The translations under genes and the position numbers were made by a program. From the NCBI RefSeq assembly GCF_945956965.1, contig NZ_CAMFJS010000022.1, positions 1 to 64,000 of the forward strand: a DNA stretch of 64,000 nucleotides, written 5' to 3'. The notes beneath the pieces were generated by a model, which saw only the letters and a list, made by a program, of their open reading frames with translations, had not been told where the DNA came from and searched no databases. Numbering within the stretch: position 1 is the first letter of the stretch; every line of letters starts with the position of its first letter. The stretch is from an uncultured Roseateles sp. (GTDB lineage Bacteria; Pseudomonadota; Gammaproteobacteria; Burkholderiales; Burkholderiaceae_C). This document shows, piece after piece, positions 20,762 to 31,902 of this stretch.

Positions 20762-21855
20762 TTGAGCAATTGGTCGAAAGCGAAGTCGTACTGCTTGCGC
20801 GTCGGATTCAATGCCTTGCTATAGGCCTTGAAGTCTACCGGTACTTGGCCAGATCCAAAGCGTTTGAGGTAGCGCTCGGCCATGGGCTTGTCGAACAGGA
20901 CGAACATGGGCTTGCTGAGTTCCAGCCCTTCGGTGGCGAAATCGTGGCCATGTTCGTAGTCGTAAATCATCACCATGGCCCAGGCGCCGGCCATGAAATG
21001 CCCGCCTGCCAACGCGGCCATGCGGCCGCTGATGATGGCCTGCATGGCCTCGTCCGAGGTGTTGATGCCTGACACCAGCACATCGCGGCCGGGCTTGCGA
21101 CCGGCTTGCTCCAGCGCCGCCATGGCGCCAAAAGCCATTTGGTCATTGGCAGCCCAGAGCAGCTTGGCTTCGGGGTGGCGGCGCAGCAACCAGCGCGCTT
21201 GCTCAAGCGCCTTGTCGCGCCGCCAGTCACCGAAAACCTGCTGATCCAGCACCACATCGGGATGCTCGGCCAGGGCGCGGCGCAGGCCCAGATTGCGGTG
21301 CACGGAGGTGGGGGTGGAGCGGTCGCCGGCCAGGGCCAGCAAATGCAATTTGCCATCGCTGCCGGCCAGGTTCAGGCGGCGGCCTTGGGCGATCAGGGAT
21401 TTGGCGGTCAGGTAGCCGGCCTCGCTGGAGCGCGGCTCCAGCGAGCCGATCAGATTGTCCAAGCCGGCGCGTGGCTCGCCAAACTCGGCGCGTTCCTCGT
21501 CCAGCAGCGCGCTGAAGGCGGCGAAGGATTTGATGCCCGCTTTGTCCAGAATGCGGGTGGCGCTGACCAGGGTCAGCTTGTCATTGGTGAGCAGCACATA
21601 GTCCGGGCGCTGCGCCTTGGGCCGGGCGGCGATGCTGTGGGCGATGTCCAGCACGCGCAGATGGTCGCGCTCGGCAAAGAACTGCTCGTGCTGAATGCCC
21701 AGTTGCTTGGCGGCGGTGCGCACGGCATTGCCGGCCATGACCCAGTAGGCCTCGTCGGAGCGGCCGGGGTTGATGAAAAACACCGACAGGGCCAGGGCCT
21801 GTTGGCAGAACAGGGCAGCAACGGTCGCAACAAGGATTGCGATCAAGAATCTCAT
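20758..21855 (-). CDS. Periplasmic substrate-binding protein (sugar-type, PBP type 1 fold)
   Basis: A 365-residue protein with a Sec signal peptide (MRFLIAILVATVAALFCQQALA) followed by a type 1 periplasmic-binding/LacI-like fold. Diagnostic pieces are VFFINPGRSDEAYW near the mature N-terminus, LALAGDRSTPTSVHRN, LLWAANDQMAFGAMAALEQAG and GINTSDEAMQAI. Such proteins bind sugars or autoinducer-like ligands. No ABC permease or ATPase is nearby; instead its stop overlaps the start of a membrane diguanylate cyclase (ATGA), so a sensing role is more likely than transport. The start could be ATG 21855 or GTG 21864; an AGGA lies just before the GTG. The 288-bp gap 21856-22143 shows no gene. Confidence 0.85.
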   Translation of the reverse strand: MRFLIAILVATVAALFCQQALALSVFFINPGRSDEAYWVMAGNAVRTAAKQLGIQHEQFFAERDHLRVLDIAHSIAARPKAQRPDYVLLTNDKLTLVSATRILDKAGIKSFAAFSALLDEERAEFGEPRAGLDNLIGSLEPRSSEAGYLTAKSLIAQGRRLNLAGSDGKLHLLALAGDRSTPTSVHRNLGLRRALAEHPDVVLDQQVFGDWRRDKALEQARWLLRRHPEAKLLWAANDQMAFGAMAALEQAGRKPGRDVLVSGINTSDEAMQAIISGRMAALAGGHFMAGAWAMVMIYDYEHGHDFATEGLELSKPMFVLFDKPMAERYLKRFGSGQVPVDFKAYSKALNPTRKQYDFAFDQLLK

Positions 21856-22143
21856 TGGGGTCACTTTCCTCGATTGCTATCGATTGTGACTTGGACTGGC
21901 CTGTGCCCTGGCCGAGGCCAATCCCTAAAGCGTCCCCTGTCTCATTTTTGAGCGATCTCAAGTGGCATGGTCGTCGGCTTGTGCTGTGTGGCCTGGGTAG
22001 CTGGCTTGCTTTGGTGGGCAAGCCATGCCGTTGATCGGCGCTGGTCCCAGCGTTCGCTGGAGCGGCCGGGCAGGGCCGCTGTGCCGAGGACGCGAGTGGC
22101 CGCGCCCTCGGCGTGAATGCCCCTGGCAGCTCTTCGGCTTTGC

Positions 22144-23688
22144 TTAGCTCAGCACCACCAGGCCGGTGCTGCGGGTCAGCAGCTGCGCCAGTTGGCCGCC
22201 GTCCACCAGCTTGAAGGCGTTTTCGATATCGGGCGCCAGGTAGTGGTCGCTGGGCATGGGCGGGCAGCTTTGGCGCAGCAGGGCGTGCACCTCTTCCAGC
22301 GGCTGGGAGCTGGTGAGCGGGCGCAGGAACTCGATGCCTTGCGCGGCGGCCAGCAGCTCAATGCCGATGATGTGGCTGGTGTTGTCCAGCATGGGGCCCA
22401 GACGGCGGGCGCCGAAGGTGGCCATGGACACATGATCTTCCTGATTGGCGCTGGTGGGCAGGCTGTCCACGCTGGCCGGGTGGGCCAGGCTTTTGTTCTC
22501 GCTGGCCAGGGCGGCGGCGGTGACGTGGGCGATCATGAAGCCCGAGTTCAGGCCCGCGTTCTCGGTCAGGAAGGGCGGCAGGCGCGAGACGCTGGTGTCG
22601 ATCAGCATGGCGATGCGGCGCTCGGCAATGGCGCCCACTTCGGCAATCGCCACGGCCAGCGCGTCGGCGGCCAGTGCCACCGGCTCAGCGTGGAAATTGC
22701 CACCGCTGACCATTGTGCTTGTGCCATCTTCATTGGCGAAGACCAGCGGGTTGTCGGTGACGGCATTGGCTTCGCGCAGCAGCACATCACGCACATAGCG
22801 GGACTGATCCAGGCAAGCGCCCATCACCTGCGGCTGGCAGCGCAGGCAGTAGGGGTCTTGCACCCGGTCGTCACCGATCTCATGCGAGTGACGGATCTCG
22901 CTGCCCACCAGCAACTGACGGTAGGCGGCGGCCGCCTCGATCTGGCCGGGCTGACCACGCACGGCGTGGATGCGCGGGTCGAAGGGGCCGTCGCTGCCGC
23001 GCGCCGCGTCCAGGCTCAGGGCGCCGCTGACGATGGCCGAGGCGTACAGGCTCTCGAAGCGCAGCAGGCCTTCCAGCGCCAGGGCGGTGGAGGTTTGCGT
23101 GCCGTTGATCAGCGCCAGGCCTTCCTTGGCCTGCAGCACCAGCGGGGCGATGCCGTGCTTTTGCAGCTCGGGCAGGGCGGGCACGCGCTTGCCGTCCACC
23201 AGCATTTCGCCTTCGCCCAGCAGGGCCAGAGTCATATGGGACAGCGGCGCCAGATCGCCCGAAGCGCCCACCGAGCCTTGTGCGGGCACATAGGGCACCA
23301 GGCCGGCGTTGAATACGTCCAGCAGGCTTTGCACCACGGCTTCGCGCACGCCGGAGTGGCCGCGCGCCAGCGAGGCCGCCTTGGTGGCCAGCATCAGGCG
23401 CACGACGCCGGGCTGCAGCGGCGCGCCCACGCCCACGCAGTGCGAGCGGATCAGATTGAACTGCAGCGTGGCCAGGTCTTCCTTGCTGATGCGGGTACTG
23501 GCCAGCTTGCCGAAGCCGGTGTTGACGCCGTAGACCGGGGCGTCGCCCGCGGCGGCGGCCTGCACCACGGCCGCGCTGCGGCGGATGATCTCGGTGGCGC
23601 TGGCATGCAGGCTCAGGGTGACGCCGCCTTGGCGGATCTCGCGCAGCTGGGCCAGGGTGATGTGGCCGGGGGTGATTTCGATATTCAT
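22144..23688 (-). CDS. hutH: Histidine ammonia-lyase
   Basis: This is a 514-residue aromatic amino-acid lyase. The tripeptide that cyclises to the MIO electrophile is Ala142-Ser143-Gly144 within [14 protein letters not shown], and the family segments [11 protein letters not shown] and [10 protein letters not shown] are present. It deaminates L-histidine to urocanate, the first step of histidine catabolism, in the cytoplasm. It is 18 bp downstream of hutU on the same strand and is presumably transcribed from the HutC-controlled promoter at 25428-25456. Confidence 0.97.
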   Translation of the reverse strand: MNIEITPGHITLAQLREIRQGGVTLSLHASATEIIRRSAAVVQAAAAGDAPVYGVNTGFGKLASTRISKEDLATLQFNLIRSHCVGVGAPLQPGVVRLMLATKAASLARGHSGVREAVVQSLLDVFNAGLVPYVPAQGSVGASGDLAPLSHMTLALLGEGEMLVDGKRVPALPELQKHGIAPLVLQAKEGLALINGTQTSTALALEGLLRFESLYASAIVSGALSLDAARGSDGPFDPRIHAVRGQPGQIEAAAAYRQLLVGSEIRHSHEIGDDRVQDPYCLRCQPQVMGACLDQSRYVRDVLLREANAVTDNPLVFANEDGTSTMVSGGNFHAEPVALAADALAVAIAEVGAIAERRIAMLIDTSVSRLPPFLTENAGLNSGFMIAHVTAAALASENKSLAHPASVDSLPTSANQEDHVSMATFGARRLGPMLDNTSHIIGIELLAAAQGIEFLRPLTSSQPLEEVHALLRQSCPPMPSDHYLAPDIENAFKLVDGGQLAQLLTRSTGLVVLS

Positions 23689-23706
23689 ATCTGGGCTTGG
23701 TTCGGT

Positions 23707-25389
<1,683 letters not shown>

Positions 25390-25427
25390 GGAAGTCTCCG
25401 GGCGGGTTGGCGGATGGAATGTGGCGA

Positions 25428-25456
25428 ACTCTAGTTGTCTATACAAGTATAGTCAA
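25428..25456 (-). promoter_or_regulatory. hutU promoter
   Basis: On the minus strand, TTGACT (25456-25451) and TAGAGT (25433-25428) are separated by exactly 17 bp, a good sigma-70 arrangement. The transcript would start about 30 bp before the hutU ATG. Confidence 0.65.
25435..25456. promoter_or_regulatory. Putative HutC operator palindrome
   Basis: TTGTCTATAC (25435-25444) and GTATAGTCAA (25447-25456) form a 10-bp inverted repeat with one mismatch around AA. It spans the -35 and spacer of the hutU promoter and lies 15 bp before the hutC ATG, in the divergent hutU/hutC interval. A GntR-type palindrome here suits HutC binding, repressing hutUH and autoregulating hutC, with urocanate as the expected inducer. 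Confidence 0.65.
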
Positions 25457-25470
25457 GTAGGATTCAGCAC

Positions 25471-26196
25471 ATGACCCAAACCAGCTTGTCCAGCCGACCT
25501 GAGCCTCAGTACCTCAAGGTGAAGAACTATTTGCGCGAGCGCATCGCCTCCGGGCATTGGGTGGCGGGGGATTTGCTGCCCTCGGAGGCCGAGCTGGTGG
25601 CGCAGTTCGAAGTCAGCCGCATGACGGTCAACCGCGCCTTGCGCGAACTCACCCAAGAAGGCTTGGTCGAGCGCTTGCAAGGCGTGGGCACTTTTGTGGC
25701 TCAGCTGCACCGCATTTCCAGCACGCTGACGGTGCATGACGTCCACGATGAAATCATTGCCCGCGGCCATCGCCACGAGGCGCAAGTGCATCTGCTGGAA
25801 CAGGTGCGCGCTACGTCCGCACAGGCGCAGGAATTCGGGCTCAAGACCGGTGCCAAGCTGTTCCACAGCGTGATCGTGCATCTGGAAGATGGCCTGCCGA
25901 TTCAGTGTGAAGACCGTTGGGTCAACCCCGCTTGCGCGCCGGACTATCTGACCCTGGACTTCAGCCTCAGCACGCCCACCAACTATTTGCTGGAGGTGGC
26001 GCCCTTGTCCGAAGCGCGTTATTCCATCGAGGCCTTGCTGCCCACGCCCGAGGAGGCCAAACTCTTGCGACTGAGCAAGGATCAGCCCTGCCTGGTGGTC
26101 AAACGCCGCACCTTCAGCCGCGGGCAGACGGTGACCGTGGTGCGCCTGACCCATCCGGGCTCGCTTTACATCTTGGAAGGGAGTTTTCAAGCATGA
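25471..26196 (+). CDS. hutC: Histidine utilization repressor (GntR/HutC family)
   Basis: A 241-residue regulator with an N-terminal winged helix-turn-helix (about residues 12-80: LKVKNYLRERIASG, LPSEAELVAQFEVSRMTVNRAL, VERLQGVGTFVA) and a C-terminal UTRA ligand-binding domain. HutC proteins repress hut genes until urocanate binds. It is the first gene of the plus-strand arm hutC-D-I-G-F and is divergent from hutU across an 81-bp intergenic region that carries the palindromic operator. Confidence 0.95.
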   Translation: MTQTSLSSRPEPQYLKVKNYLRERIASGHWVAGDLLPSEAELVAQFEVSRMTVNRALRELTQEGLVERLQGVGTFVAQLHRISSTLTVHDVHDEIIARGHRHEAQVHLLEQVRATSAQAQEFGLKTGAKLFHSVIVHLEDGLPIQCEDRWVNPACAPDYLTLDFSLSTPTNYLLEVAPLSEARYSIEALLPTPEEAKLLRLSKDQPCLVVKRRTFSRGQTVTVVRLTHPGSLYILEGSFQA

Positions 26197-26747
26197 GCTG
26201 GAGCATCATCAGCGCTGCCGACGTGGCGCCCCAAGCCTGGCGCAACGGCGGTGGCCGCACCCGCGAGTTGCTGGCCTGGCCGCATAGCAATGACTGGCTG
26301 CTGCGCATCAGCGTGGCCGATATCGAGACCGACGGCCCTTTCTCAAAATTCGAAGGCGTGGACCGCTGGTTCGCGGTGCTGGACGGCGCCGGCGTGCGCT
26401 TGTTCGGCCACGAGTTGCGGGCCGGTGAGCCGCTCCTGCAATTCGATGGTGCCGCAGCGCCCGACTGCAGCCTGATCAACGGCGTGACGCGCGATTTCAA
26501 TCTGATGCACCGGCGCGGCAAGGGCCGTTTGCGGGTGCAGCCCGCCGGCACCGTGCTGGCGCCGGTGAGCGCGCGCTGGGTCGGCCTGTTCACCGCTGCA
26601 GGCGGCGTGCTGAGCCATGGCGGCCGGGCGAAGCCGCTGGCTGCCCTGAGCCTGGCCTGGTGCGAGGCGCCTAGCGCGCAAACCTGCAGCTTTGAGGGCA
26701 ATGGTTCCGCCTGGTGGATGAGCTGGCAAGAGGACGCTGAATCATGA
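26193..26747 (+). CDS. hutD: HutD-family protein
   Basis: The 184-residue product opens with the HutD segment [18 protein letters not shown] and includes [19 protein letters not shown] and a central [12 protein letters not shown], all characteristic of the HutD/Ves cupin-like family. Its role is not fully settled; HutD has been linked to limiting hut expression. The ATG at 26193 overlaps the hutC stop by 4 bp, and its own end overlaps hutI by 4 bp, so translation is coupled through the cluster. Confidence 0.9.
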   Translation: MSWSIISAADVAPQAWRNGGGRTRELLAWPHSNDWLLRISVADIETDGPFSKFEGVDRWFAVLDGAGVRLFGHELRAGEPLLQFDGAAAPDCSLINGVTRDFNLMHRRGKGRLRVQPAGTVLAPVSARWVGLFTAAGGVLSHGGRAKPLAALSLAWCEAPSAQTCSFEGNGSAWWMSWQEDAES

Positions 26748-27958
26748 AGTTGTGGACCAAGGCCCGCCTGGCCACCTTGACTGGCGAGCAAGCCTGGGGC
26801 TGGATTGAGCAAGGCGCGCTGATCACCCAAGGTGAGCACATCGTCTGGGTCGGCGAAGCGGATCAAGTACCCGCGGATTTGCGCGGCCAGGTCACGGCCG
26901 TTCATGATCTGGCTGGCGCGGTCGTCACACCCGGTCTGATCGATTGCCATACCCATCTGGTTTACGGCGGCTTGCGGGCCAAGGAGTTCGAGCAACGCCT
27001 GCAAGGCGCCAGCTACGAAGAGATTGCCCGCGCCGGTGGTGGCATCCGCTCCACCGTATCTGCGACCCGTGCCGCCAGCGAGGATGAGTTGTTCGAGGCC
27101 GCTGCAGCGCGCTTGCGGCATTTGCTGGCCGAGGGCGTGACCAGCATCGAGATCAAGTCTGGTTACGGCCTGAGCCTGGCGGCGGAGCGCGCCAGCTTGC
27201 GCGTGGCGCGTCGCCTGGGTGAGCATTTTGGGGTGGCGGTGCGCACGACCTATCTGGCGGCGCACGCCTTGCCGCCGGAATACACCGGCCGCCAGGATGA
27301 CTACGTCAGCGCCCTGTGCGACTGGATGGCGCAGCTGCATGCGGAAGGCCTGATCGACGCGGCGGACGCATTCTGCGAGGGCATTGGCTTCACGCCCGCG
27401 CAGACGCGCCGGGTGTTCGAGGCGGCGCAGCGACTGGGCCTGCCGGTCAAGCTGCATGCCGAGCAGCTGAGCGACCAGGGCGGCACGCAGCTGGCCTGCG
27501 AGTTTGGCGCCCTGTCTTGCGACCATCTGGAATACCTTAGCCCCGCCGGCATTGCCGCCATGGCGGCCAGCGGCTGCGTGGCCACCTTGCTGCCCGGCGC
27601 CTACTATTTCTTGCGCGAAACCAAGCTGCCGCCGGTGCAGGCCTTGCGCGAGGCGGGGGTGAGCATCGCCATCTCCACCGACCACAACCCCGGCACCTCG
27701 CCCACGCTGTCGCTGCTCCTGATGCTGAATATGGCCTGCACCTTGTTCCGCCTGACGCCGGAAGAGGCTTTGCGCGGCGTGACGGTGAACGCGGCCAAGG
27801 CCTTGGGGCTGGCGGACCGTGGCCAGTTGGTGGCCGGGCAGCGCGCCGATTTTTGTGTCTGGGATGTGCAGCATCCCAATGAACTGGCTTACTTTTTCGG
27901 CCGTAACCCGCTGCGTCAAGTGGCGCGGGGCGGCCAACTTCGCGGAGAGGCGTTTTGA
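26744..27958 (+). CDS. hutI: Imidazolonepropionase
   Basis: This is a 404-residue amidohydrolase-superfamily enzyme. The metal-binding HxH lies in [13 protein letters not shown], and further family pieces are [32 protein letters not shown] (metal/active-site His) and [11 protein letters not shown] (catalytic Asp). It opens the imidazolone ring to give N-formimino-L-glutamate. It starts at ATG 26744 overlapping hutD and shares one base with the hutG ATG at its stop. Confidence 0.97.
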   Translation: MKLWTKARLATLTGEQAWGWIEQGALITQGEHIVWVGEADQVPADLRGQVTAVHDLAGAVVTPGLIDCHTHLVYGGLRAKEFEQRLQGASYEEIARAGGGIRSTVSATRAASEDELFEAAAARLRHLLAEGVTSIEIKSGYGLSLAAERASLRVARRLGEHFGVAVRTTYLAAHALPPEYTGRQDDYVSALCDWMAQLHAEGLIDAADAFCEGIGFTPAQTRRVFEAAQRLGLPVKLHAEQLSDQGGTQLACEFGALSCDHLEYLSPAGIAAMAASGCVATLLPGAYYFLRETKLPPVQALREAGVSIAISTDHNPGTSPTLSLLLMLNMACTLFRLTPEEALRGVTVNAAKALGLADRGQLVAGQRADFCVWDVQHPNELAYFFGRNPLRQVARGGQLRGEAF

Positions 27959-28761
27959 TGAGCAACGCGGTTTTTCGTTTGACGCAGGGCAGAACGCCTC
28001 TTTTGATCAGCATGCCCCATGTGGGCAGCGAGATTCCCACCGATCAGCAGCGGCGTTATGTGCCGCGCGCGTTGGACAGCGAAGACACCGACTGGCATTT
28101 GGAGCGGCTTTACGGCGAGATCGCCCTGACCCTGGGTGCCAGCCTGATCGTGCCGCGCTTTTCGCGCTATCTGATCGACCTGAATCGCCCGCCGGAGGAC
28201 ACGCCCATGTACCCGGGTGCGTCCAATACCGAGCTTTGCCCGACGCGCTTTTTCACCGGCGAAGCGCTTTACCGCGATGGCATGGCGCCCGACGCCAAGG
28301 AAAAGCGCCGCCGCCGCGAGAACTACTGGCTGCCCTACCACCAGGCCTTGCAAGCCGAGCTGGATCACATCAAGGCACGCCACGGCTATGCCCTGCTGTT
28401 TGACGCGCACAGCATCCGCTCCGAGCTGCCCTGGCTGTTCGAAGGCCGCTTGCCCGACCTGAATCTGGGCACGGCGGATGGCGCCGCCTGCGCGGCAGGC
28501 TTGCAGCAAGCCTTAGCCAAGGTGCAAGCCGCGCAGACGCAGTACACCCAAGTCGTCAACGGCCGCTTCAAGGGCGGTTACATCACTCGCCATTACGGCC
28601 AGCCGGCACGCCAGCAGCATGCGGTGCAGTTGGAAATGTGCCAGCGCTGCTATATGGAGGAATGGGCGCCCTATGGCTATGACGCGACCCTGGCCGCCCA
28701 GGTTCAGCCCGTCTTGCATGGCCTGCTGCAGGCCATGTTGGCCTGGCAGCCCGCCGCATGA
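27958..28761 (+). CDS. hutG: N-formylglutamate deformylase
   Basis: The 267-residue protein belongs to the N-formylglutamate amidohydrolase family, with PLLISMPHVGSEIP, DTDWHLERLY, SRYLIDLNRPPED and DAHSIRSELP. It hydrolyses N-formyl-L-glutamate to glutamate and formate. Together with hutF it defines the formate-releasing branch rather than the formamide-releasing arginase-like HutG branch. The ATG 27958 overlaps the hutI stop (TGATG). Confidence 0.94.
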   Translation: MSNAVFRLTQGRTPLLISMPHVGSEIPTDQQRRYVPRALDSEDTDWHLERLYGEIALTLGASLIVPRFSRYLIDLNRPPEDTPMYPGASNTELCPTRFFTGEALYRDGMAPDAKEKRRRRENYWLPYHQALQAELDHIKARHGYALLFDAHSIRSELPWLFEGRLPDLNLGTADGAACAAGLQQALAKVQAAQTQYTQVVNGRFKGGYITRHYGQPARQQHAVQLEMCQRCYMEEWAPYGYDATLAAQVQPVLHGLLQAMLAWQPAA

Positions 28762-30137
28762 GCGCCGCGCAGTATTGGGCCGCCTGGGCCTGGGTGGAGG
28801 GGCGCTGGCAGGCCGATGTGCTGCTCAGCGTGGGGGCCGATGGTCATTGGCAAGACATTCGTGTCGGTCAGGCTCAGCCCGAGGGTGCAACGCGGCTCAG
28901 CGGCCCTGTGCTGCCCAGCTTGGTGGACACGCATAGCCACGCTTTCCAGCGCGCTTTTGCTGGATTGGCCGAGCGGCGCGAGGCGGGCGATGATGATTTC
29001 TGGTCCTGGCGCGACCGCATGTACGGCCTGGCCCTCAAGCTCAGCCCCGAACAATTGCGCGCCGTGGCGGCCCAGCTCTATTCGGAGCTGCTGGCCGGTG
29101 GCTACACCCAGGTGTGCGAGTTCCACTACCTGCAGCACGCCCCTGATGGCAGCGCCTACGCGGATGAATTGGCGATGAGCTGGGCCCTGGCCGATGCGGC
29201 CGCCGAGGTCGGCATCGGCCTGACCCTGCTGCCGGTGCTGTATGCCCGCTCCGGCTTCGGCCAGCCCGGCTTGCGCGAGGATCAGCGCCGCTTCAAGACT
29301 GACGCAGCCTGGGTCTGGGCCGCCAGCCAGCGCATCAATGCCGCCCGGCGGCCCTTGCTGAATGCCGGCGTGGCCTTGCATTCGCTGCGTGCGGCCAATA
29401 CCGACGATATCCAGGCCCTGCAGACCTTGGTGGGTGAGGCCGACATCCCCGTCCACATCCACATCAGCGAGCAACAGCAGGAGGTGCGCGACTGTCTGGC
29501 CGCCACCGGCCAGCGGCCTATGCAATGGTTGTGCAGCCAATTCAAGCCTGATGCACGCTGGCATCTGGTGCATGCCACCCACAGCACGCGAGAGGAAATC
29601 GACCAAGTGGCGGCCAGTGGCGCCAGCGTGGTGATCTGCCCCGGCACCGAAGGCAATTTGGGCGATGGCTTGATCGACTTGCCGGGCTGGCTGGAGGCGG
29701 AGGTGCCGATCAGCATCGGCTCCGACAGCCATGTCACTCGCAACTGGGTGGAAGAGCTGCGCTGGTTGGAGTATGGCCAGCGCCTGGGGCTGCAGCAGCG
29801 CAATGTGGCGGCTGCGCCGGGCCGCCAGCCCAGCACGGCGGCGCGTTTGTTTGAAGCCGCGCGCCAGGGCAGCGCCGCGCCGGCCGGTTTCAAGCAATGG
29901 GGTTTGCTGCCCGGCGCACGGGCCGATTTTCTGGTGCTGGACACGGCGGCCAGCGGCCTGGCCGGTCTGCCCCCTGCGGCGCTGCTGGACGGCTTGCTTT
30001 TTGCCTCCCAGGGCCAGGTCTTGCGCGAAGTCTATGTGGCGGGCCACTTGCGCCTGCAGCCCGGTGGCGCCTTTGGGCGGGCGGCGCAAGATGAAGTCCG
30101 CGCACGCTTTGTGGCGGCCATGGAGGCACTGGTTTAA
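28758..30137 (+). CDS. hutF: Formimidoylglutamate deiminase
   Basis: A 459-residue amidohydrolase with the metal motif LVDTHSHAFQRAF, a second histidine region in VHIHISEQQQEV, LVHATHS and the catalytic Asp in ISIGSDSHVTRNW. HutF converts N-formimino-L-glutamate to N-formyl-L-glutamate plus ammonia, the substrate for hutG just upstream. The ATG at 28758 overlaps the hutG stop by 4 bp, making it the last gene of the plus-strand hut arm. Confidence 0.95.
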   Translation: MSAAQYWAAWAWVEGRWQADVLLSVGADGHWQDIRVGQAQPEGATRLSGPVLPSLVDTHSHAFQRAFAGLAERREAGDDDFWSWRDRMYGLALKLSPEQLRAVAAQLYSELLAGGYTQVCEFHYLQHAPDGSAYADELAMSWALADAAAEVGIGLTLLPVLYARSGFGQPGLREDQRRFKTDAAWVWAASQRINAARRPLLNAGVALHSLRAANTDDIQALQTLVGEADIPVHIHISEQQQEVRDCLAATGQRPMQWLCSQFKPDARWHLVHATHSTREEIDQVAASGASVVICPGTEGNLGDGLIDLPGWLEAEVPISIGSDSHVTRNWVEELRWLEYGQRLGLQQRNVAAAPGRQPSTAARLFEAARQGSAAPAGFKQWGLLPGARADFLVLDTAASGLAGLPPAALLDGLLFASQGQVLREVYVAGHLRLQPGGAFGRAAQDEVRARFVAAMEALV

Positions 30138-30156
30138 GCGGGCGCTCGCGTCAGGC

Positions 30157-30180
30157 GCCGGTGCAGAGCCAAGCACCGGC
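30157..30180 (+). terminator. Hairpin after the hut operon
   Basis: GCCGGTGC (30157-30164) pairs perfectly with GCACCGGC (30173-30180) around an 8-nt loop, 20 bp after the hutF stop. There is no T-tract; a Rho-dependent end or mRNA-stabilising hairpin is possible. Confidence 0.4.
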
Positions 30181-30299
30181 CCGGCGCACCGCGCTGTTGC
30201 AATTTGGCCGACTCGTCTGGCGCTTCTTTCGTTGTTGTGCGAACTGCGGATCGCATATATTGGAGGCACCCAAGAGGGCTGTTGCCCCAGGAGCCGACG

Positions 30300-31856
30300 A
30301 TGCTGAATCTGCAGGACTTCACTGTGCGTGCCCGCTTGTACGCTTTGGCCTCCATATCGATGGGCTTGTTGCTTTTGGTGGGGGGCATGGGCCTGTATAG
30401 CCTGAGTCAGTCCACCACGGCATTCCAGCATTTTGTCGACAACGACAACCAGTCCCTGGTCTATGTGTCTGTCTTGCGCGCCGAGGCAGGCAATTTGCGC
30501 CGATATGAAAAGGACATGCTGATCAATCTGGCCGACGCTTCTGCAGTGGAGAAGTACCGCGGCGATTGGATCAAGGCGTATGAGCGATTTCTCAAGGCGG
30601 AACAGGAATTTTCCAAATTGGACATTCCGCCGATTGAGCAACAGCTGAATAAGTCCATCGAAGAAGGCTTGGGCAAATACAAGTCCGAAATGGAAGTGTT
30701 CATGGGTAAGCTGCGCGACAAGGCCTTCCAAGATCCCGCCGAGGCCAACAAGGCCTTGGGTGATGCCAAGAAGGCCGTTCGCCCCTTGGAGGAAAAGCTT
30801 GCCGAACTGGTGGCCGCCATCGATAAAGATGCCGAAGCAGGCGTTGAGGAAATCGCCGCCCATGCGCGGCGCATTCGTTTGAGTTTGCAGCTCATCCTGA
30901 CGGGCAGTTTGGTGCTGATCTGTTTCTATACCTTCTTCAATATCCGCTCAATCTTGCAACCTTTGAGCGAGCTTCAACAATCGGCCGTTCGCATCGCGGG
31001 CCAGGACTTGAGCGAGGACATCGTGCCGCGCGGCAAGAGCGAAACGGGGGACTTGATGCGCGGCGTCAAGGCCATGCAAGACTCATTGCGGCTGGTGGTG
31101 GGCAATGTGCGTGGGGCCACGGACAGCATCGCTACGGCAGCTGCCGAGGTCGCTGCCGGCGGCCATGACCTCAGCCATCGCACCGAACAAGCAGCGTCTA
31201 ATCTGGAGCAGACCGCGGCGGCCATGGAACAGCTGACCGCCAGCGTCAAACACAATGCCGACTCGGCCCAGCAGGCCAATCAGTTGGCTGCTGAGGCCGC
31301 CGGGGTGGCCGAGCGCGGCGGGGCGGTGGTGGGCGAGGTGGTCAGCACCATGAGCCGCATCAGCACCTCGTCCAACAAGATCAGCGACATCATCTCCACC
31401 ATCGACGGCATCGCCTTTCAGACCAATATCCTGGCGCTGAATGCGGCCGTGGAAGCCGCTCGCGCCGGTGAGCAAGGTCGGGGCTTTGCCGTGGTGGCCA
31501 GCGAGGTGCGCTCGCTGGCACAGCGCTCAGCCGAAGCGGCCAAAGAGATCAAGGGCCTGATCACCGCCAGCAGCGAAAGCGTGGAGGCTGGCGCGGCCCT
31601 GGTGGAGCGCGCCGGCGGCACCATGCAGGAGGTGATTGCCTCGATTGGCCGGGTCAGCAATATCGTGGCCGAGATCAGCCATTCGACCGCCGAGCAGAGT
31701 ACCGGCATTGGCCAGATCGGCCAGGCCATCAGCCAGCTCGACACCATGACGCAGCAAAACGCGGCCTTGGTGGAACAGTCCGCCGCCGCTGCGCAAAGCC
31801 TGCAGAGCCAGGCCGATGAGCTGGCCAAATCGGTGGCGGTGTTCAAGCTGGCCTGA
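30300..31856 (+). CDS. Methyl-accepting chemotaxis protein
   Basis: This 518-residue receptor has membrane helix 1 at about 14-36, a periplasmic four-helix-bundle-type ligand domain of about 155 residues, membrane helix 2 at about 196-216, a HAMP domain ([20 protein letters not shown]) and a long cytoplasmic signalling coiled coil. The hairpin tip is [34 protein letters not shown], given here only as the segments [20 protein letters not shown] and [11 protein letters not shown]. No C-terminal CheR/CheB-binding pentapeptide is present (ends VFKLA). It sits directly after hut, so attraction to histidine or related compounds is an attractive guess but unproven. ATG 30300 is preceded by AGGAG. 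Confidence 0.93.
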   Translation: MLNLQDFTVRARLYALASISMGLLLLVGGMGLYSLSQSTTAFQHFVDNDNQSLVYVSVLRAEAGNLRRYEKDMLINLADASAVEKYRGDWIKAYERFLKAEQEFSKLDIPPIEQQLNKSIEEGLGKYKSEMEVFMGKLRDKAFQDPAEANKALGDAKKAVRPLEEKLAELVAAIDKDAEAGVEEIAAHARRIRLSLQLILTGSLVLICFYTFFNIRSILQPLSELQQSAVRIAGQDLSEDIVPRGKSETGDLMRGVKAMQDSLRLVVGNVRGATDSIATAAAEVAAGGHDLSHRTEQAASNLEQTAAAMEQLTASVKHNADSAQQANQLAAEAAGVAERGGAVVGEVVSTMSRISTSSNKISDIISTIDGIAFQTNILALNAAVEAARAGEQGRGFAVVASEVRSLAQRSAEAAKEIKGLITASSESVEAGAALVERAGGTMQEVIASIGRVSNIVAEISHSTAEQSTGIGQIGQAISQLDTMTQQNAALVEQSAAAAQSLQSQADELAKSVAVFKLA

Positions 31857-31874
31857 CGCGGCCCCCTTCAGCTC

Positions 31875-31895
31875 CCGCCGAGATGCGCTCGGCGG
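31875..31895. terminator. Hairpin between convergent chemoreceptor and asparaginase genes
   Basis: CCGCCGAG (31875-31882) and CTCGGCGG (31888-31895) form a perfect 8-bp stem with a 5-nt loop in the 46-bp convergent gap. No T-run flanks it, so its strength as a terminator on either strand is doubtful. Confidence 0.4.
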
Positions 31896-31902
31896 ACTGA
31901 AC

